Below, piece by piece: positions 31,252-41,478 of a stretch of DNA of 64,000 nucleotides. The notes under the pieces were generated by a model. The model ran no database searches and was not told the DNA's origin. It was given only the letters and a program-made list of their open reading frames with translations. A program made the translations under genes and the position numbers. Each line of letters begins with the position of its first letter. The stretch's first letter is position 1. This DNA is from DTU013 sp964490975 (GTDB lineage Bacteria; Bacillota; Clostridia; Acetivibrionales; DTU013): assembly GCA_964490975.1 (NCBI GenBank), contig CAZBEQ010000012.1, forward strand, positions 14,036 through 78,035. The letters are read 5' to 3'.

Positions 31252-32301
31252 TCAATCCGGCACCCTGAAAAACATAGTATAATAGCTGGTCGTATAGTCG
31301 TATCCACCGCCTGTGATCCTTGAAGAATTGCTGTGCCCTGTCACCTCGATGTCTGTTGCGCCTATTGTATCCATGGCTGACAGCAGTGATATTATAGAAG
31401 GCGGTGAATCCAGATTGTCATTTCCCATTTTGCTTAATTTATCGATGTCCCAGGAATTTATCGCATCAAGCGATATCTCATCCATTTTGTCAGCTTGAGC
31501 AACTTCAAGATAATGCGAAAAATCGATAGAAGCCAGGATAAAGATATCAGGCCTTTCCAAAACTATTTCAGACAGAAGGGCGCCGAGCTTTTCGGACTGT
31601 TCACGTGTATAGCTGCCATACAGTGTTATAGGTACTATCTTTGTATCCGGCATGTAATATTTTATATACGGCACCAGCGCTGATATTGAATGCTCATTCT
31701 CAATCAGCTTATTACTTTCAGATGCTTTTGTTTTCTCCATTAATATTCCTGTAAGCTCACGATCAGCCTCCAGTGTACCGTAGGCTGTGCTCCAGCCGGT
31801 AGATGAGGTTTGGATCGAATTTATGCCGGTCAGCTTGTGGTTAGGGCCTATCATTATAATTGTTGCCGGAGGATCCAGCGAAAGCTCTTTGAAAAATGAA
31901 GCGATCATTTTAGCTGCCAAAAGGTGATGAGGCAAAATGCCGCCCTTTACCGTCCCATACGATGACCTGGCAGCTTTATTGCTGTTGTTTGCAGCGTTGA
32001 TCTCAGCCTGATTTACTGATTTGAGGAAATCCTTTTCGTTGAAATAGGGACATTTATGCAGAGGGACGATACTTTCTGATGATGATGCTTTATCCGGCAC
32101 ATCATTGTTCGTGGCCTCCGGAGCTTGGGCAGCTTGCCCGGCGGCTGTTGATTCAGCGTTTCCGGCCGGAGCTTTGTCAGATGCTTCAGCCGGAGCATCT
32201 GCGGTTGAGGACCTTAAACCGAGTATGACTGTGCCTGCTGAAAAAAGGCAAAGTACGGCTGCAATTATTATAAGCAACATTTTGCAGCCATGCTTTTTCA
32301 T
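31252..32301 (-). CDS. MEMO-family (AmmeMemoRadiSam system protein B-like) exported protein
   Basis: 349 residues. A signal anchor (about 8-28) and an Ala-rich linker precede a MEMO domain. Family segments: GGILPHHLLAAKMI, MIGPNHKLTG, ENEHSISALVPYIKYYMPD, ASIDFSHYLEV and a closing GGGYDYTTSYYTMFF. These His residues match the metal-binding His set of MEMO1. Standalone MEMO proteins resemble extradiol dioxygenases. Being exported is unusual but known in Clostridia. The AMMECR1 and radical-SAM partners are not next to it; it lies between murA and the macroglobulin gene, all on the same strand. Confidence 0.82.
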   Translation of the reverse strand: MKKHGCKMLLIIIAAVLCLFSAGTVILGLRSSTADAPAEASDKAPAGNAESTAAGQAAQAPEATNNDVPDKASSSESIVPLHKCPYFNEKDFLKSVNQAEINAANNSNKAARSSYGTVKGGILPHHLLAAKMIASFFKELSLDPPATIIMIGPNHKLTGINSIQTSSTGWSTAYGTLEADRELTGILMEKTKASESNKLIENEHSISALVPYIKYYMPDTKIVPITLYGSYTREQSEKLGALLSEIVLERPDIFILASIDFSHYLEVAQADKMDEISLDAINSWDIDKLSKMGNDNLDSPPSIISLLSAMDTIGATDIEVTGHSNSSRITGGGYDYTTSYYTMFFRVPD

Positions 32302-32350
32302 TCGTTTCCTCCATTCAGCTAATACCTTGATATTTACTGTTATCTGTGTT

Positions 32351-35300
32351 TTATTTGTTAATCGTCACCTTTACTTTTTTTGAGAAGCTTGCAATATCTT
32401 TATCGGTGTGGCGTATAGCTGCACTGTCAGCAGTATATATACCGGGCGAAACAACCTTTGCATAATACTGTATCGTTTTATCATTGTCGGTGAGTGGATA
32501 GTTTTTATTGTAATAATATCCGAATACGGCCTTTTGGCCAGTTACTTCATTTGCATAGTTCCAGTTGTTTTCAGTGCCTTCCTGACCGTATACAGGCTGA
32601 ATATACCTAAGGCCTGCAGGCAGTATGTCAGTAACCTCATAATAGCCATCCGGAGCATTCTCTTCAAAGTCAACTGTCAACGTTACTCTTACGATTTCAG
32701 AGCGGTTAAAGGCTCTTACAGGCCCCTTTCTGCTTCCTGTATCGTAGGCTCGGTCGATACTTAAAAGATCAGAGTTGTTTTTCATTTGCTCACTTATTGG
32801 TGTTGTATATGAAGAAGCTACCTGTATATTGCCCGTTATTCCGCTGAATTTAACTGCTGCCAGCCTCTCGGGTGTGAGTATCATACTGAAGGAGCTGCCC
32901 TTTTGCAATTCCACCTGCTTTTTTTCGCCATCCAGTTCGTATGTAAAGCTGCTGACCAGGGATGCATCCTTGATGTAGTTAGTCACAAATATCATCCGTT
33001 CCAGATTTACAAGGAGCTTGGAGGTTGAGTTGGATTCTATATAATTTAGCAACTTGATTTTTTCGGGAGCATTTATTTTCATCGCTATCAATGTGCTTAT
33101 CGCAGTTGCGTCTATGCTGTCATCCCTGCTTCCATTTTCGATCCATGCAAAGGTATCGGTGGCTTTCACTGAGTCCTTCATTGCAGCCTTGTATACTTCA
33201 GCAGCACCTTGATGGTCACCTGCTTCGGCAAGTGCAGCTCCAAGCACAAGCTTAGATTTCAGATCCAGGCCTTCCTCCTTGAGCATGGAACGTATATCAA
33301 GCAATACCGGCTCTTTAAGAGCTGCAAGACCCCAATATGCATAGATTACATCCTCCGGCGCAGTTTCTTCACTTTCGATAAGACTTCTGAAATAGAAGGC
33401 AAGGGCACCGCGGTCTATGCTATCCGCTGCCAGCGAGCACATTTTTGCCGATAATTCCGGACTGCTGCTGTCATAGGGGAGCAGTGCAAGACCGCCATCG
33501 CCCATCTGATACTCTGATAGGTCAGGTTCGTCGAAGCTGTACATGCTCTCATTGAAATAATTCTGCAGCAATTTACCCGATATTTTTCTTGAAAGTACCT
33601 GGTCAAGCCTTTGTCCCCAGCTCCAGTAAAGCTGATGCAGTTCGTTATAAAGAACAGAGGAGTCTTCATTGTAGAATACCAGAGTAGTAAGTCCCTTTGT
33701 TCCATTTGTAACAGAAGTGCTTTCAGAAAGCTTTGTATAGTCTGTTACGGTGGTTTCGAGCATACTGTCAGACACAGTGAAACTGCGTTCCATAGCATCA
33801 GAAAGACTGCCGCAGGAGCCTTCGATCCTCACTGTATAAGTGCCCTGAGCCAATTCATCAAGCTGCAGCTCGTGGTAGAGGTTTGAAGCACCCTTTGTTA
33901 TATATGAGCCTCTGCTCCGCCCATTGATATCGGTAATTGTGACTTTAAAGCTTACTTCATCACCCGCTTTGAGCTCATTGCCATTTGCACTGACCATTAT
34001 TGAAGGTGTGTCTCCTGTCAGGAAACGCTTATTGAATATACTGTCAACGAAAAATGGCAGCTTGGAGGAAATATTGATAGTGTTGCTTCCGGCACATACA
34101 TCTTTAGTCACAGCTTGAGTAGTTACTCTCCAGGATGTAAGATTGTCAGGCATTTTGAAGGTTACTTCAGTTTTTCCGTCTGTGCCGGTATTAACTGTGG
34201 TGAAGAGTGCAGTGTCCTTAAAATCCTTTCTGACACTTTCATTACCGCCTTCTCCGCCCATCTCGGCCATCGGAGAGCCAAATTCATCCATTGCTTTGAA
34301 TGAAAGATATTCTGAGAGAAGTCCGGAAGATACTGACTGTTCATATAATGATGAAAGAGTATCGGTATATTGCGGATAAAGTGCAAAGAATGCTTCGTCT
34401 ACAAGGCTGATATTGACCTCTGAAGCAACGGGCTTTCCTGAGCCGTCCTTTACCAGAACTGTGAGCTTGACCTCATCGCCGGGCTTATAGCTTTCCTTAT
34501 CAGACTTTATATCTATATCAAGTTTTTTCTCGCTCATGTCAAATTTATACATTGCAATGCCGGCATCGTATATACCGTTACCGTCAAAACACAGCGCTTT
34601 TACATAGAGATTTGGTATAAATTCTTTGTCGAAACTGAAGTTGTATACTGCATTCTCAGAAACATTACAATCCAGTATACCGCTTCTCATCCGAACGAAC
34701 AGGTATTTCCGGCTGTCTCCGGTATAGGGCTCTTCTTTGTTATACCTGACTTCTGCGGTGATCTGCTCGCCGGTTTTATATTGCCTCTGCCAATCTGTTG
34801 TTATAGTATAAGCATCTTTGTAATATGGGTCAAAACTATCCCAGTTATATACATAGATGGAATCTGATATCGGACGGCCTTTAGAGTCGTTTGCGAATAT
34901 TTCGGCCACATATTGCTTATCCGAATCGGATTCATATTGTAAGGTATATTTCCCATTCTCCGTATTAAAGATATATTCCTTTACAAGGTTCTGTACTTCA
35001 TAATACTCATAGGTGTCACGCCTTACCTTGTTGATGTAATCATAGTAATCGCCTGTTTTCTTTTTCTCATAGTGCTTTTCGTAAAGCTTCACTGACAACG
35101 GTATATTGACTTTTTCACCTCTGTAGTCATCCTCCAGATAATAGCTTTTATCCAGATCCTTCAGCTTTGATATGTCGATCCTGCTGGTAGTGAAGGTTAT
35201 ATTGCCGATGCCGTTCTCTGTCTTTGTTTCAGTCTCTATCATGGTATCCTTTGGAAATACACTAATATTGGTGTATTCACTTGTCTGCTGTTCCTGAGCG

Positions 35301-37348
35301 TCGCTGTTGCTTACATCAAAAGACAGACTGACCGGTCTCCAGCCAGCATCGGGGGTCGTTCCCTTTACAGACAGCTTAGCCTTTCCGTTACTGTCACAGA
35401 CAAGAGTCCCGTTTACAGGATTTATATAGGAAATCGATTGTGTATAGTCAAGATAGATTCCTGAAGCGGGTGTGCCTTCGAAGAAAGAGGAGGTAATGTC
35501 GAAATTCACAGTATCCCAGGCATACATACAGTTTTTGTCGGGTTTTACATCAATTCTGTATACAGGTTTTGTATAATCCATTATCTGCAGATAACGCGTG
35601 AGCATGACCTTGCCGCCGACTTTCAGACGGACTTCATATGATCCGGGATTGTAGTTGTTGATCTTCAGGCTGCCCGCGTAAGTACCATCAGGAGAAATTG
35701 TAACGCTTTGTGAGGTTAAAACAGAAGTACTGTCATCATTCGAAGAATAGTAATTATAACTGATTAGTTCAAGCTCTGCCTCGGTTTCGGTGACAGCAGT
35801 GTTTCTTGGCTTGAGGATGCCCCACACATTTATAGTATCGCTCGTCAGGTATACGCTCCTGTCAAGATATATGTAAGACCAGTAATTATCAACAAACGAA
35901 GAATCATAATTGTTATACATTGAGTAGTATGTATCGTATCGAACGCATGCAACAAACGGAAGTCCTGTTTTTGGCTTAATAGTAAAGTAATTCGCTGAGG
36001 TGTCGGATTGCACAGGTGTATTGTCAAGTTCAGCTAGGCCATTGCTGTCCGTTTCTGAAGATGCGCCCTGGTCGAGTGTGAAGGAAGCCCCGGAAATAGG
36101 CTTGCCGCTTAAAGTATCGTTCAACCATAATAAACTCTTATCCTTTGTGGTCATGATGTACACTGAAGCGGTATTGACCTGCAGCTGAACGAAATATTTT
36201 TCACCGTCTATTTCGGTTACTGCCAGGTAGTAGCCTTCAGCCAACTGGGAGGGGAACAGCAGATAATTATTACTCCAGTAGGAGGATGTCTTATGTTGTA
36301 TGATCTGTCCCTGAAAGGAAGATATTTTTGCCAGCCTGGTCAGATCATAAATATCCTTTCTGTTATCGGTTGCCCAACTGGGGCCTGATTCAGCTTTCTT
36401 GAGATCATTCATGAAGCTTTCAGTATCGGGGTAGCTGTATATTTCTACGGGAAGCTCCTGGTTAATAAGGCTTTCCTGTGTATATACTTCAAGCGCAGGA
36501 ACTGTTTGCGGTGTGAAGTTATACATGTTATCTGAAAATGAGAAATAAATACCGGATTCATCAGCGTTTTCAGACACGGTCTGGAATCTGAAGGAGTAGT
36601 CGTTTTGGAGCTCATCCTTGCTTCCGGCCACTCTAAGGCCTTTTTTTATTGTTACGGTATAAATGGTATCTGCATCAAGATCATTTTCAGGAACAAAAAC
36701 AAGTGTCTTTTTATTCCATTCGAAACGACCGTTGACTTTTGGAGATATTTCAAAATATCTGTCGGCGTTTTCCAGACCGTCATTGCTGAAGGTTATCTCT
36801 ATGCCTGAGTTTAGTGGTATACCTACCGATTTATCACGGGGCATGGTTCGGATGACCCTGAACTGTCTTTTGGTCTGGAAGGCCCAGGATTTTTTTTCGC
36901 CGGTATTTTTATCGTTGAGTGAAACATTATATATGCTGTCACTTTTTAGAGGCTTATCAAATTTCATTGAAAATTCTTTATCAGAAAGCTTTTTTATACT
37001 GAATGCCTGTGCAGGTTCAACGATCAATGAGGCAGCAAGGGCCTGTTCATCGGCAGCTTTGCTGAATAGCAGCCTGAATGCCGAGGTTGTGCTGACACCA
37101 AGACTGTCTGATTCATTGGCCGATATGTCTACGACTGACTCCATAAGGCCGGACAGGGCATTTGGGTCTATAGCCACATCCTGTTGCATATCTGTGCTGG
37201 CTGGTGTAGTGGGTTCCTCTGCTCTTCCGAGGTTACCGAATACTCCCGTCAGTGCTGCTATAACAATTGCCGCCAGCAGTACTACGGCTGATATTGATAT
37301 TATCACTGCCGCCTTGCTTTTAAATAACCCCTTAAACCCATTAATCAT
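32351..37348 (-). CDS. Alpha-2-macroglobulin-like surface protein without thioester
   Basis: 1665 residues. A short basic start and one membrane helix (about 8-33) anchor it outside. Ig-like and macroglobulin MG domains follow (repeated FRFQT and Y-VTI-KGL-type strands), a bait-like region, and the signature LTSWRVTTQAVTKD of the A2M central part. Bacterial A2Ms normally have a Cys-Gly-x-Glu-Gln thioester in the next domain; at that place this protein reads YWSWGQRLDQVL and lacks it. The role is presumably protection against proteases by another mechanism, or a structural one. The start at 37348 fits GGTGAGG upstream. Confidence 0.85.
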   Translation of the reverse strand: MINGFKGLFKSKAAVIISISAVVLLAAIVIAALTGVFGNLGRAEEPTTPASTDMQQDVAIDPNALSGLMESVVDISANESDSLGVSTTSAFRLLFSKAADEQALAASLIVEPAQAFSIKKLSDKEFSMKFDKPLKSDSIYNVSLNDKNTGEKKSWAFQTKRQFRVIRTMPRDKSVGIPLNSGIEITFSNDGLENADRYFEISPKVNGRFEWNKKTLVFVPENDLDADTIYTVTIKKGLRVAGSKDELQNDYSFRFQTVSENADESGIYFSFSDNMYNFTPQTVPALEVYTQESLINQELPVEIYSYPDTESFMNDLKKAESGPSWATDNRKDIYDLTRLAKISSFQGQIIQHKTSSYWSNNYLLFPSQLAEGYYLAVTEIDGEKYFVQLQVNTASVYIMTTKDKSLLWLNDTLSGKPISGASFTLDQGASSETDSNGLAELDNTPVQSDTSANYFTIKPKTGLPFVACVRYDTYYSMYNNYDSSFVDNYWSYIYLDRSVYLTSDTINVWGILKPRNTAVTETEAELELISYNYYSSNDDSTSVLTSQSVTISPDGTYAGSLKINNYNPGSYEVRLKVGGKVMLTRYLQIMDYTKPVYRIDVKPDKNCMYAWDTVNFDITSSFFEGTPASGIYLDYTQSISYINPVNGTLVCDSNGKAKLSVKGTTPDAGWRPVSLSFDVSNSDAQEQQTSEYTNISVFPKDTMIETETKTENGIGNITFTTSRIDISKLKDLDKSYYLEDDYRGEKVNIPLSVKLYEKHYEKKKTGDYYDYINKVRRDTYEYYEVQNLVKEYIFNTENGKYTLQYESDSDKQYVAEIFANDSKGRPISDSIYVYNWDSFDPYYKDAYTITTDWQRQYKTGEQITAEVRYNKEEPYTGDSRKYLFVRMRSGILDCNVSENAVYNFSFDKEFIPNLYVKALCFDGNGIYDAGIAMYKFDMSEKKLDIDIKSDKESYKPGDEVKLTVLVKDGSGKPVASEVNISLVDEAFFALYPQYTDTLSSLYEQSVSSGLLSEYLSFKAMDEFGSPMAEMGGEGGNESVRKDFKDTALFTTVNTGTDGKTEVTFKMPDNLTSWRVTTQAVTKDVCAGSNTINISSKLPFFVDSIFNKRFLTGDTPSIMVSANGNELKAGDEVSFKVTITDINGRSRGSYITKGASNLYHELQLDELAQGTYTVRIEGSCGSLSDAMERSFTVSDSMLETTVTDYTKLSESTSVTNGTKGLTTLVFYNEDSSVLYNELHQLYWSWGQRLDQVLSRKISGKLLQNYFNESMYSFDEPDLSEYQMGDGGLALLPYDSSSPELSAKMCSLAADSIDRGALAFYFRSLIESEETAPEDVIYAYWGLAALKEPVLLDIRSMLKEEGLDLKSKLVLGAALAEAGDHQGAAEVYKAAMKDSVKATDTFAWIENGSRDDSIDATAISTLIAMKINAPEKIKLLNYIESNSTSKLLVNLERMIFVTNYIKDASLVSSFTYELDGEKKQVELQKGSSFSMILTPERLAAVKFSGITGNIQVASSYTTPISEQMKNNSDLLSIDRAYDTGSRKGPVRAFNRSEIVRVTLTVDFEENAPDGYYEVTDILPAGLRYIQPVYGQEGTENNWNYANEVTGQKAVFGYYYNKNYPLTDNDKTIQYYAKVVSPGIYTADSAAIRHTDKDIASFSKKVKVTINK

Positions 37349-37582
37349 GTCCAACCTCACCTTTCGCAGCAATTATGTCACAGCTGCAACAAATATCTGA
37401 TAATGTCCGATGACCCACCGGTTACTAATGCCATAGCTTACCTGCATACCTACTGTATATTTTACCATTAATCTCTAAGACGTAGAATACATATATTTTG
37501 TTTCAAAAACCCTAAATTTCTATAGTCAATTGTGTTAAAATATGTATGCTTGTGGTCAATATCATTGGGAAGGAAATTAAGA

Positions 37583-38941
37583 ATGCATACTATCGAACCG
37601 CCAAAGGAAGTTATGCATATCATTGGAATACTTGAAGAGTATGGCTATGAATCGTACGCAGTAGGTGGCTGTGTACGCGACCTGGTCATGGGAAGGATGC
37701 CAAAAGACTGGGACATCACCACTAGTGCATGCCCGGAAACGGTGAAGGGGCTATTTGAAAGGACCCTGGACACCGGATTGAAGCATGGTACTGTGACAGT
37801 ATTGATAGACAAGGCCGGCTATGAAGTCACGACATTTCGTATCGACGGTAATTATGAGGACGGCAGACATCCGGAATATGTGGAGTTCACAGGGAGTATT
37901 GAGGAGGATCTTCGGCGGAGGGATTTTACCATCAATTCGATGGCATGGAATCCCGAAAGCGGAATCATAGACCTATTCGGAGGTATGAGAGATATAGCAG
38001 CAGGAATAGTACGAGCTGTGGGAGATCCGGCGGAGAGATTCAGGGAAGACGCGCTCCGCATGCTGCGAGCGGTGAGATTTGCTGCAAGGCTGGGATTTGA
38101 TATAGAGTCTGGCACCTTTGATGCTATTAAAGACAACAGCTGCCTTATACAAAAAGTCAGTGCTGAGAGGATCAGGGAAGAACTTACAGGTATACTGATG
38201 TCAGAAAAGCCTGCAAAATTTAGCATTTTGATGGAAACCGGGCTTTTGGAACATATTTTATCACATTTCCAGTATTCATATGATTTACCAGCTGTAGGAG
38301 GACTTTGTGAAGGCTCTGTCGAATCTAGTTTAAATGCTATTGCTGCTGTTGAAGCTGACATATGCTTAAGGTGGACAATGCTGCTGCGATACCTTGGAAA
38401 ATATTTCGCAGGAGAAGCTTTCCCAAAATGTTGTGAAGCTGCAGGATGTGTTGGTGATATGCCCGGTAAAAATGTGGAAAGTATAGTGTTGGCAGAAGCT
38501 ATACTGCGCAAGTTGAAATTCAGCAATAAAAATGCTGACAGGATACTGTGTCTGCTGAGATATTCAGATATGTATATCGGGACTGGACCGGGCGATGTTG
38601 CAAGGGCTGTATTTGAGGTTGGAGATGATATCTTTACCGACCTGCTTAAAGTCAAAAGGGCAGATGCTCAGATAAATGAAACATCATTTATATCTGATGC
38701 TGTAAGCTATATCGATGGGATCGAAAAAATCTACTGTGATTTACTTGCCTCCGGATGTTGTATGAAGCTGAAGGACCTGGCTGTGAATGGGGAGGATTTG
38801 ATGCGAATCGGATTTAGTGAAGGCAGCGATATCGGAAGTACGCTGTCATATCTGCTTGATTGTGTTATGCAGGCACCTTGGCTGAATGTGAAGGATACTC
38901 TGGAGAAAATGGCGTTGGAATTACTCGAAGCCCGGTCATAA
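37583..38941 (+). CDS. cca: CCA-adding tRNA nucleotidyltransferase
   Basis: This class II nucleotidyltransferase builds or repairs the 3' CCA of tRNA. The 452 residues show the motifs: GGCVRD (29-34 region) for template-free ATP/CTP binding, the catalytic DWD (Asp42, Asp44), RRRDFTINSMAW and EDALRMLRAVRFAARLGF. The C-terminal part is a helical tail without a clear HD phosphohydrolase. The ATG at 37583 has GGAAGG upstream; the frame 17 codons further upstream is in the promoter. It is followed at 90 bases by fabI. Confidence 0.92.
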   Translation: MHTIEPPKEVMHIIGILEEYGYESYAVGGCVRDLVMGRMPKDWDITTSACPETVKGLFERTLDTGLKHGTVTVLIDKAGYEVTTFRIDGNYEDGRHPEYVEFTGSIEEDLRRRDFTINSMAWNPESGIIDLFGGMRDIAAGIVRAVGDPAERFREDALRMLRAVRFAARLGFDIESGTFDAIKDNSCLIQKVSAERIREELTGILMSEKPAKFSILMETGLLEHILSHFQYSYDLPAVGGLCEGSVESSLNAIAAVEADICLRWTMLLRYLGKYFAGEAFPKCCEAAGCVGDMPGKNVESIVLAEAILRKLKFSNKNADRILCLLRYSDMYIGTGPGDVARAVFEVGDDIFTDLLKVKRADAQINETSFISDAVSYIDGIEKIYCDLLASGCCMKLKDLAVNGEDLMRIGFSEGSDIGSTLSYLLDCVMQAPWLNVKDTLEKMALELLEARS

Positions 38942-39031
38942 AGCAAACTCAGCCGGCTTTACGGGCACTAAACGGCTGCTTGACAGCCGCAATAGGCAAG
39001 AATATAAAAAGATTAGAAAGGAAGGTATTAG

Positions 39032-39802
39032 ATGGGAGATCTACTTAGAAACAGAAACATTATAATAATGGGTGTGAGGAATAAATGGAGTATTGCCTGG
39101 GGAATAGCTGAGGCTGCTCACAGGGAAGGGGCATCGCTTATATTCACATATCTTGGTGAACGAGAAAAAGCCGATGTCGAACGCCTTGCAAATGAACTCG
39201 GAAATGTGGAGACTTTCCAGATGGATGTCACATCTGATGAGGATATCGACAAATTTTTTGACGAAATAAAGGGAAAATACGGAGTGATACATGGCCTTGT
39301 TCATGCGGTTGCATATGCAAAGGCAGAGGATCTGCGTGACAGTTTTCTGAACACCTCCAGGGAAGGGTATGCGCTGGCACTCGATATAAGCGCCTACTCA
39401 CTCGTCGCCGTCAGCAGGAGAGCAAGCGGGCTGATGACAGATGGCGGAAGTATTGTGACATTGACATATATGGGCGCGGAAAAGGTATTTACGGGCTACA
39501 ATGTAATGGGTGTAGCTAAGGCAGCTCTTGAGGCAGGGGTAAGATATCTGGCAAGTGATATGGGCCCTATGGGGATAAGGATAAATGCCATATCGGCCGG
39601 CGCAGTCAAGACGCTGTCTGCCAAAGGAGTGAAGGATTTCAGCTCGATCCTTAAGCATACCCAGGAGAAGGCACCGTTGAGGAGGAACGTTGAAACAGGA
39701 GAAATAGGTAATACGGCTGTATTCCTTCTCAGCGATATGTCGGCAGGCACCACCGGTGAGATAATCCATGTGGATGCGGGTATTAATATAATGGGTATAT
39801 AA
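39032..39802 (+). CDS. fabI: Enoyl-[acyl-carrier-protein] reductase (FabI)
   Basis: FabI reduces trans-2-enoyl-ACP in fatty-acid elongation. The 256-residue protein has the SDR-like nucleotide site IMGVRNKWSIAWGIA and the catalytic Tyr146, Tyr156 and Lys163 (the same numbers as in E. coli FabI), with MAVAY-type substrate loop AVAYAKAEDL. FabI is the triclosan and diazaborine target. The start has AAGGAAGGT. No other fatty-acid synthesis genes adjoin it, so it is a stand-alone gene. It converges with the alpha-oxoamine synthase. Confidence 0.93.
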   Translation: MGDLLRNRNIIIMGVRNKWSIAWGIAEAAHREGASLIFTYLGEREKADVERLANELGNVETFQMDVTSDEDIDKFFDEIKGKYGVIHGLVHAVAYAKAEDLRDSFLNTSREGYALALDISAYSLVAVSRRASGLMTDGGSIVTLTYMGAEKVFTGYNVMGVAKAALEAGVRYLASDMGPMGIRINAISAGAVKTLSAKGVKDFSSILKHTQEKAPLRRNVETGEIGNTAVFLLSDMSAGTTGEIIHVDAGINIMGI

Positions 39803-39850
39803 CGGGGCGGCGAGGATATCTCCTGCGTCGTTGAAACAAAGTGTTATAAA
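39801..39850 (+). repeat. Dispersed intergenic repeat, copy A
   Basis: GGCGAGGATATCTCCTGCGTCG then TTGAAACAAAGTGTTATAA: this matches the second half of the element at 50448-50485 (GGCGGATATATCTCCCGCA-TCGTTGAAACACTG). It starts at the stop codon of fabI. Confidence 0.55.
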
Positions 39851-39852
39851 CA

Positions 39853-39893
39853 AAAGGGACATGGGTTTTGATTTTCTTTACCCATGTCCCTTT
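39853..39893. terminator. Bidirectional terminator between fabI and the oxoamine synthase
   Basis: Perfect 14-bp arms AAAGGGACATGGGT/ACCCATGTCCCTTT (39853-39866, 39880-39893) with a 13-base loop, T and A runs on both sides. Confidence 0.85.
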
Positions 39894-39923
39894 AATTCTT
39901 TGACTGATTATCTGATTATCTCA

Positions 39924-41108
39924 TTATCCCAGTTTCTCGAAGACCCTTTTGAAGGCTTCCAGCGTGTAATCCAACTGATCCTTTGTATGAGTTGCGGTGT
40001 AACTGGTCCTGATCCTGCATAGACCGGGCTTGACAGCAGGTGATATTACAGGATTAACATAAACTCCCTCTTCGCGCAGCATTTTCGTTACCACGAGAGT
40101 AGGTTCATTTTCATATGTCATTACAGGAACTATCGGTGTGATATCACTATTAGCTTCGTAAATCGGAATGTCAAGCTTTTTGAAGCCCTGTCTCATATAT
40201 TGTGATATTTCTCTGAGCTTTTGGATGCGCTCCGGCTCGGCCTGGATTATTTCGAGCGCCGCAATGGCTGCCGCAGCGTTTGATGGCGGTATGGAAGCCG
40301 AGAAAATGAACGGCCTTGAATTATGTTTTATGAAGTCAATAACATCCTGGCTTCCTGCAACGAAGCCACCAAGGCTGGCAAGTGATTTACTGAAGGTGCT
40401 CATTATCAAGTCGACTTCATCTTCGAGACCGAAGTGTTCTGCCGTACCTCTGCCATGATCACCCAATATGCCGAAGGAGTGGGCATCATCAACCATGACC
40501 CTGGCACCGTATTTCTTTGCGAGCCGTACTATGGAAGGCAGATCCGCGATATCTCCCTCCATGCTGAATATACCGTCTACAACAATGAGCTTTCCGTGGT
40601 TTTCATCAATCTTGGACAGAAGCCTTTCAAGATCCTCCATATCGTTATGTTCGAATTTGAGTGTCTTTGCAAAGCTGAGCCTGCAGGCGTCAACTATACT
40701 GGCATGATTTTCACAGTCACAGAGGATATAATCATTTCTGCCTGCTATAGCAGTTATGATTCCGAGATTTGTCTGGAAACCTGTACTGAAGGTGATAGCA
40801 GCATCTTTTTTAACAAATTCAGCCAGCTTTTTCTCCAACTCCAGGTGAAGAGTAAGCGTACCGTTGAGGAACCTTGATCCTGAGCAGCCTGAGCCGAATT
40901 TTTCTACTGCTTCTATTGCGGCCTTTTTTACTCTGGGATCAGAAGTGAGTCCGAGGTAATTGTTGGATCCTACCATTACGGTTTTTATTCCTTCTATAAT
41001 AACTTCAGTATCCTGTCCTGATTCAAGCGCATGAAAATAAGGATAAAGGCCGGCTGCTAATACTTCTTTGTAATCAGTGTAATTAAAACATTTTTCAAAG
41101 ATATCCAT
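39924..41108 (-). CDS. PLP-dependent alpha-oxoamine synthase (KBL/BioF/SPT family)
   Basis: These enzymes condense an amino acid with an acyl-CoA or acyl-ACP and release CO2: glycine C-acetyltransferase, 8-amino-7-oxononanoate synthase, serine palmitoyltransferase, aminolaevulinate synthase. The 394 residues have PLP Lys241 (TFSKSLASLGGF), His135 (DCENHASIVDA) that stacks on PLP, Asp208 and His210 (VDDAHSFG), and GSGCSGSRFLNG near the start. It is not next to biotin, tdh or hem genes. FabI, an SDR and a lipid-type glycosyltransferase are neighbours, so a lipid or sphingoid-type role is possible (inference). The exact substrate cannot be read off. Confidence 0.88.
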   Translation of the reverse strand: MDIFEKCFNYTDYKEVLAAGLYPYFHALESGQDTEVIIEGIKTVMVGSNNYLGLTSDPRVKKAAIEAVEKFGSGCSGSRFLNGTLTLHLELEKKLAEFVKKDAAITFSTGFQTNLGIITAIAGRNDYILCDCENHASIVDACRLSFAKTLKFEHNDMEDLERLLSKIDENHGKLIVVDGIFSMEGDIADLPSIVRLAKKYGARVMVDDAHSFGILGDHGRGTAEHFGLEDEVDLIMSTFSKSLASLGGFVAGSQDVIDFIKHNSRPFIFSASIPPSNAAAAIAALEIIQAEPERIQKLREISQYMRQGFKKLDIPIYEANSDITPIVPVMTYENEPTLVVTKMLREEGVYVNPVISPAVKPGLCRIRTSYTATHTKDQLDYTLEAFKRVFEKLG

Positions 41109-41478
41109 AGCTAAGTAATCTCTCCTTCACATTTGTCTGGCAAAATAAAACTTAAACCTCAAATATTTTATCACATAATATCCAATAAGTATATATTACA
41201 TCTTAGGCAAAATATGATAGGATGAAGTATTATTAATCAAGCACGCTTGACATTTTTTCAACTAGGGTGCAAATTTATGTGCATAATTGTGTATAATAGC
41301 CATTACGGTAAACGGATTGATATGATAATGTGATCGATTGTATTGTTATGTAACTTTTGTGCACCGAAGTTGATTTTTTGTCATTATCTATAGACGCGAT
41401 CGTATTTATGCTTTATGTTTAATCTATTGAGTTTCTGTGATAAAATGTAAAAAAAGAAATGAGATCGGGAGAAGCAAA
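41109..41478. other. Gene-free divergent regulatory region
   Basis: 370 bases between the oxoamine synthase and the SDR. It is AT-rich, with a TTGACA at 41247-41252 and a TATAAT at 41292-41297 that are not at the right spacing for each other. I see no hairpin or gene. The SDR ribosome site GGGAGAAG is at the right end. Confidence 0.4.
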
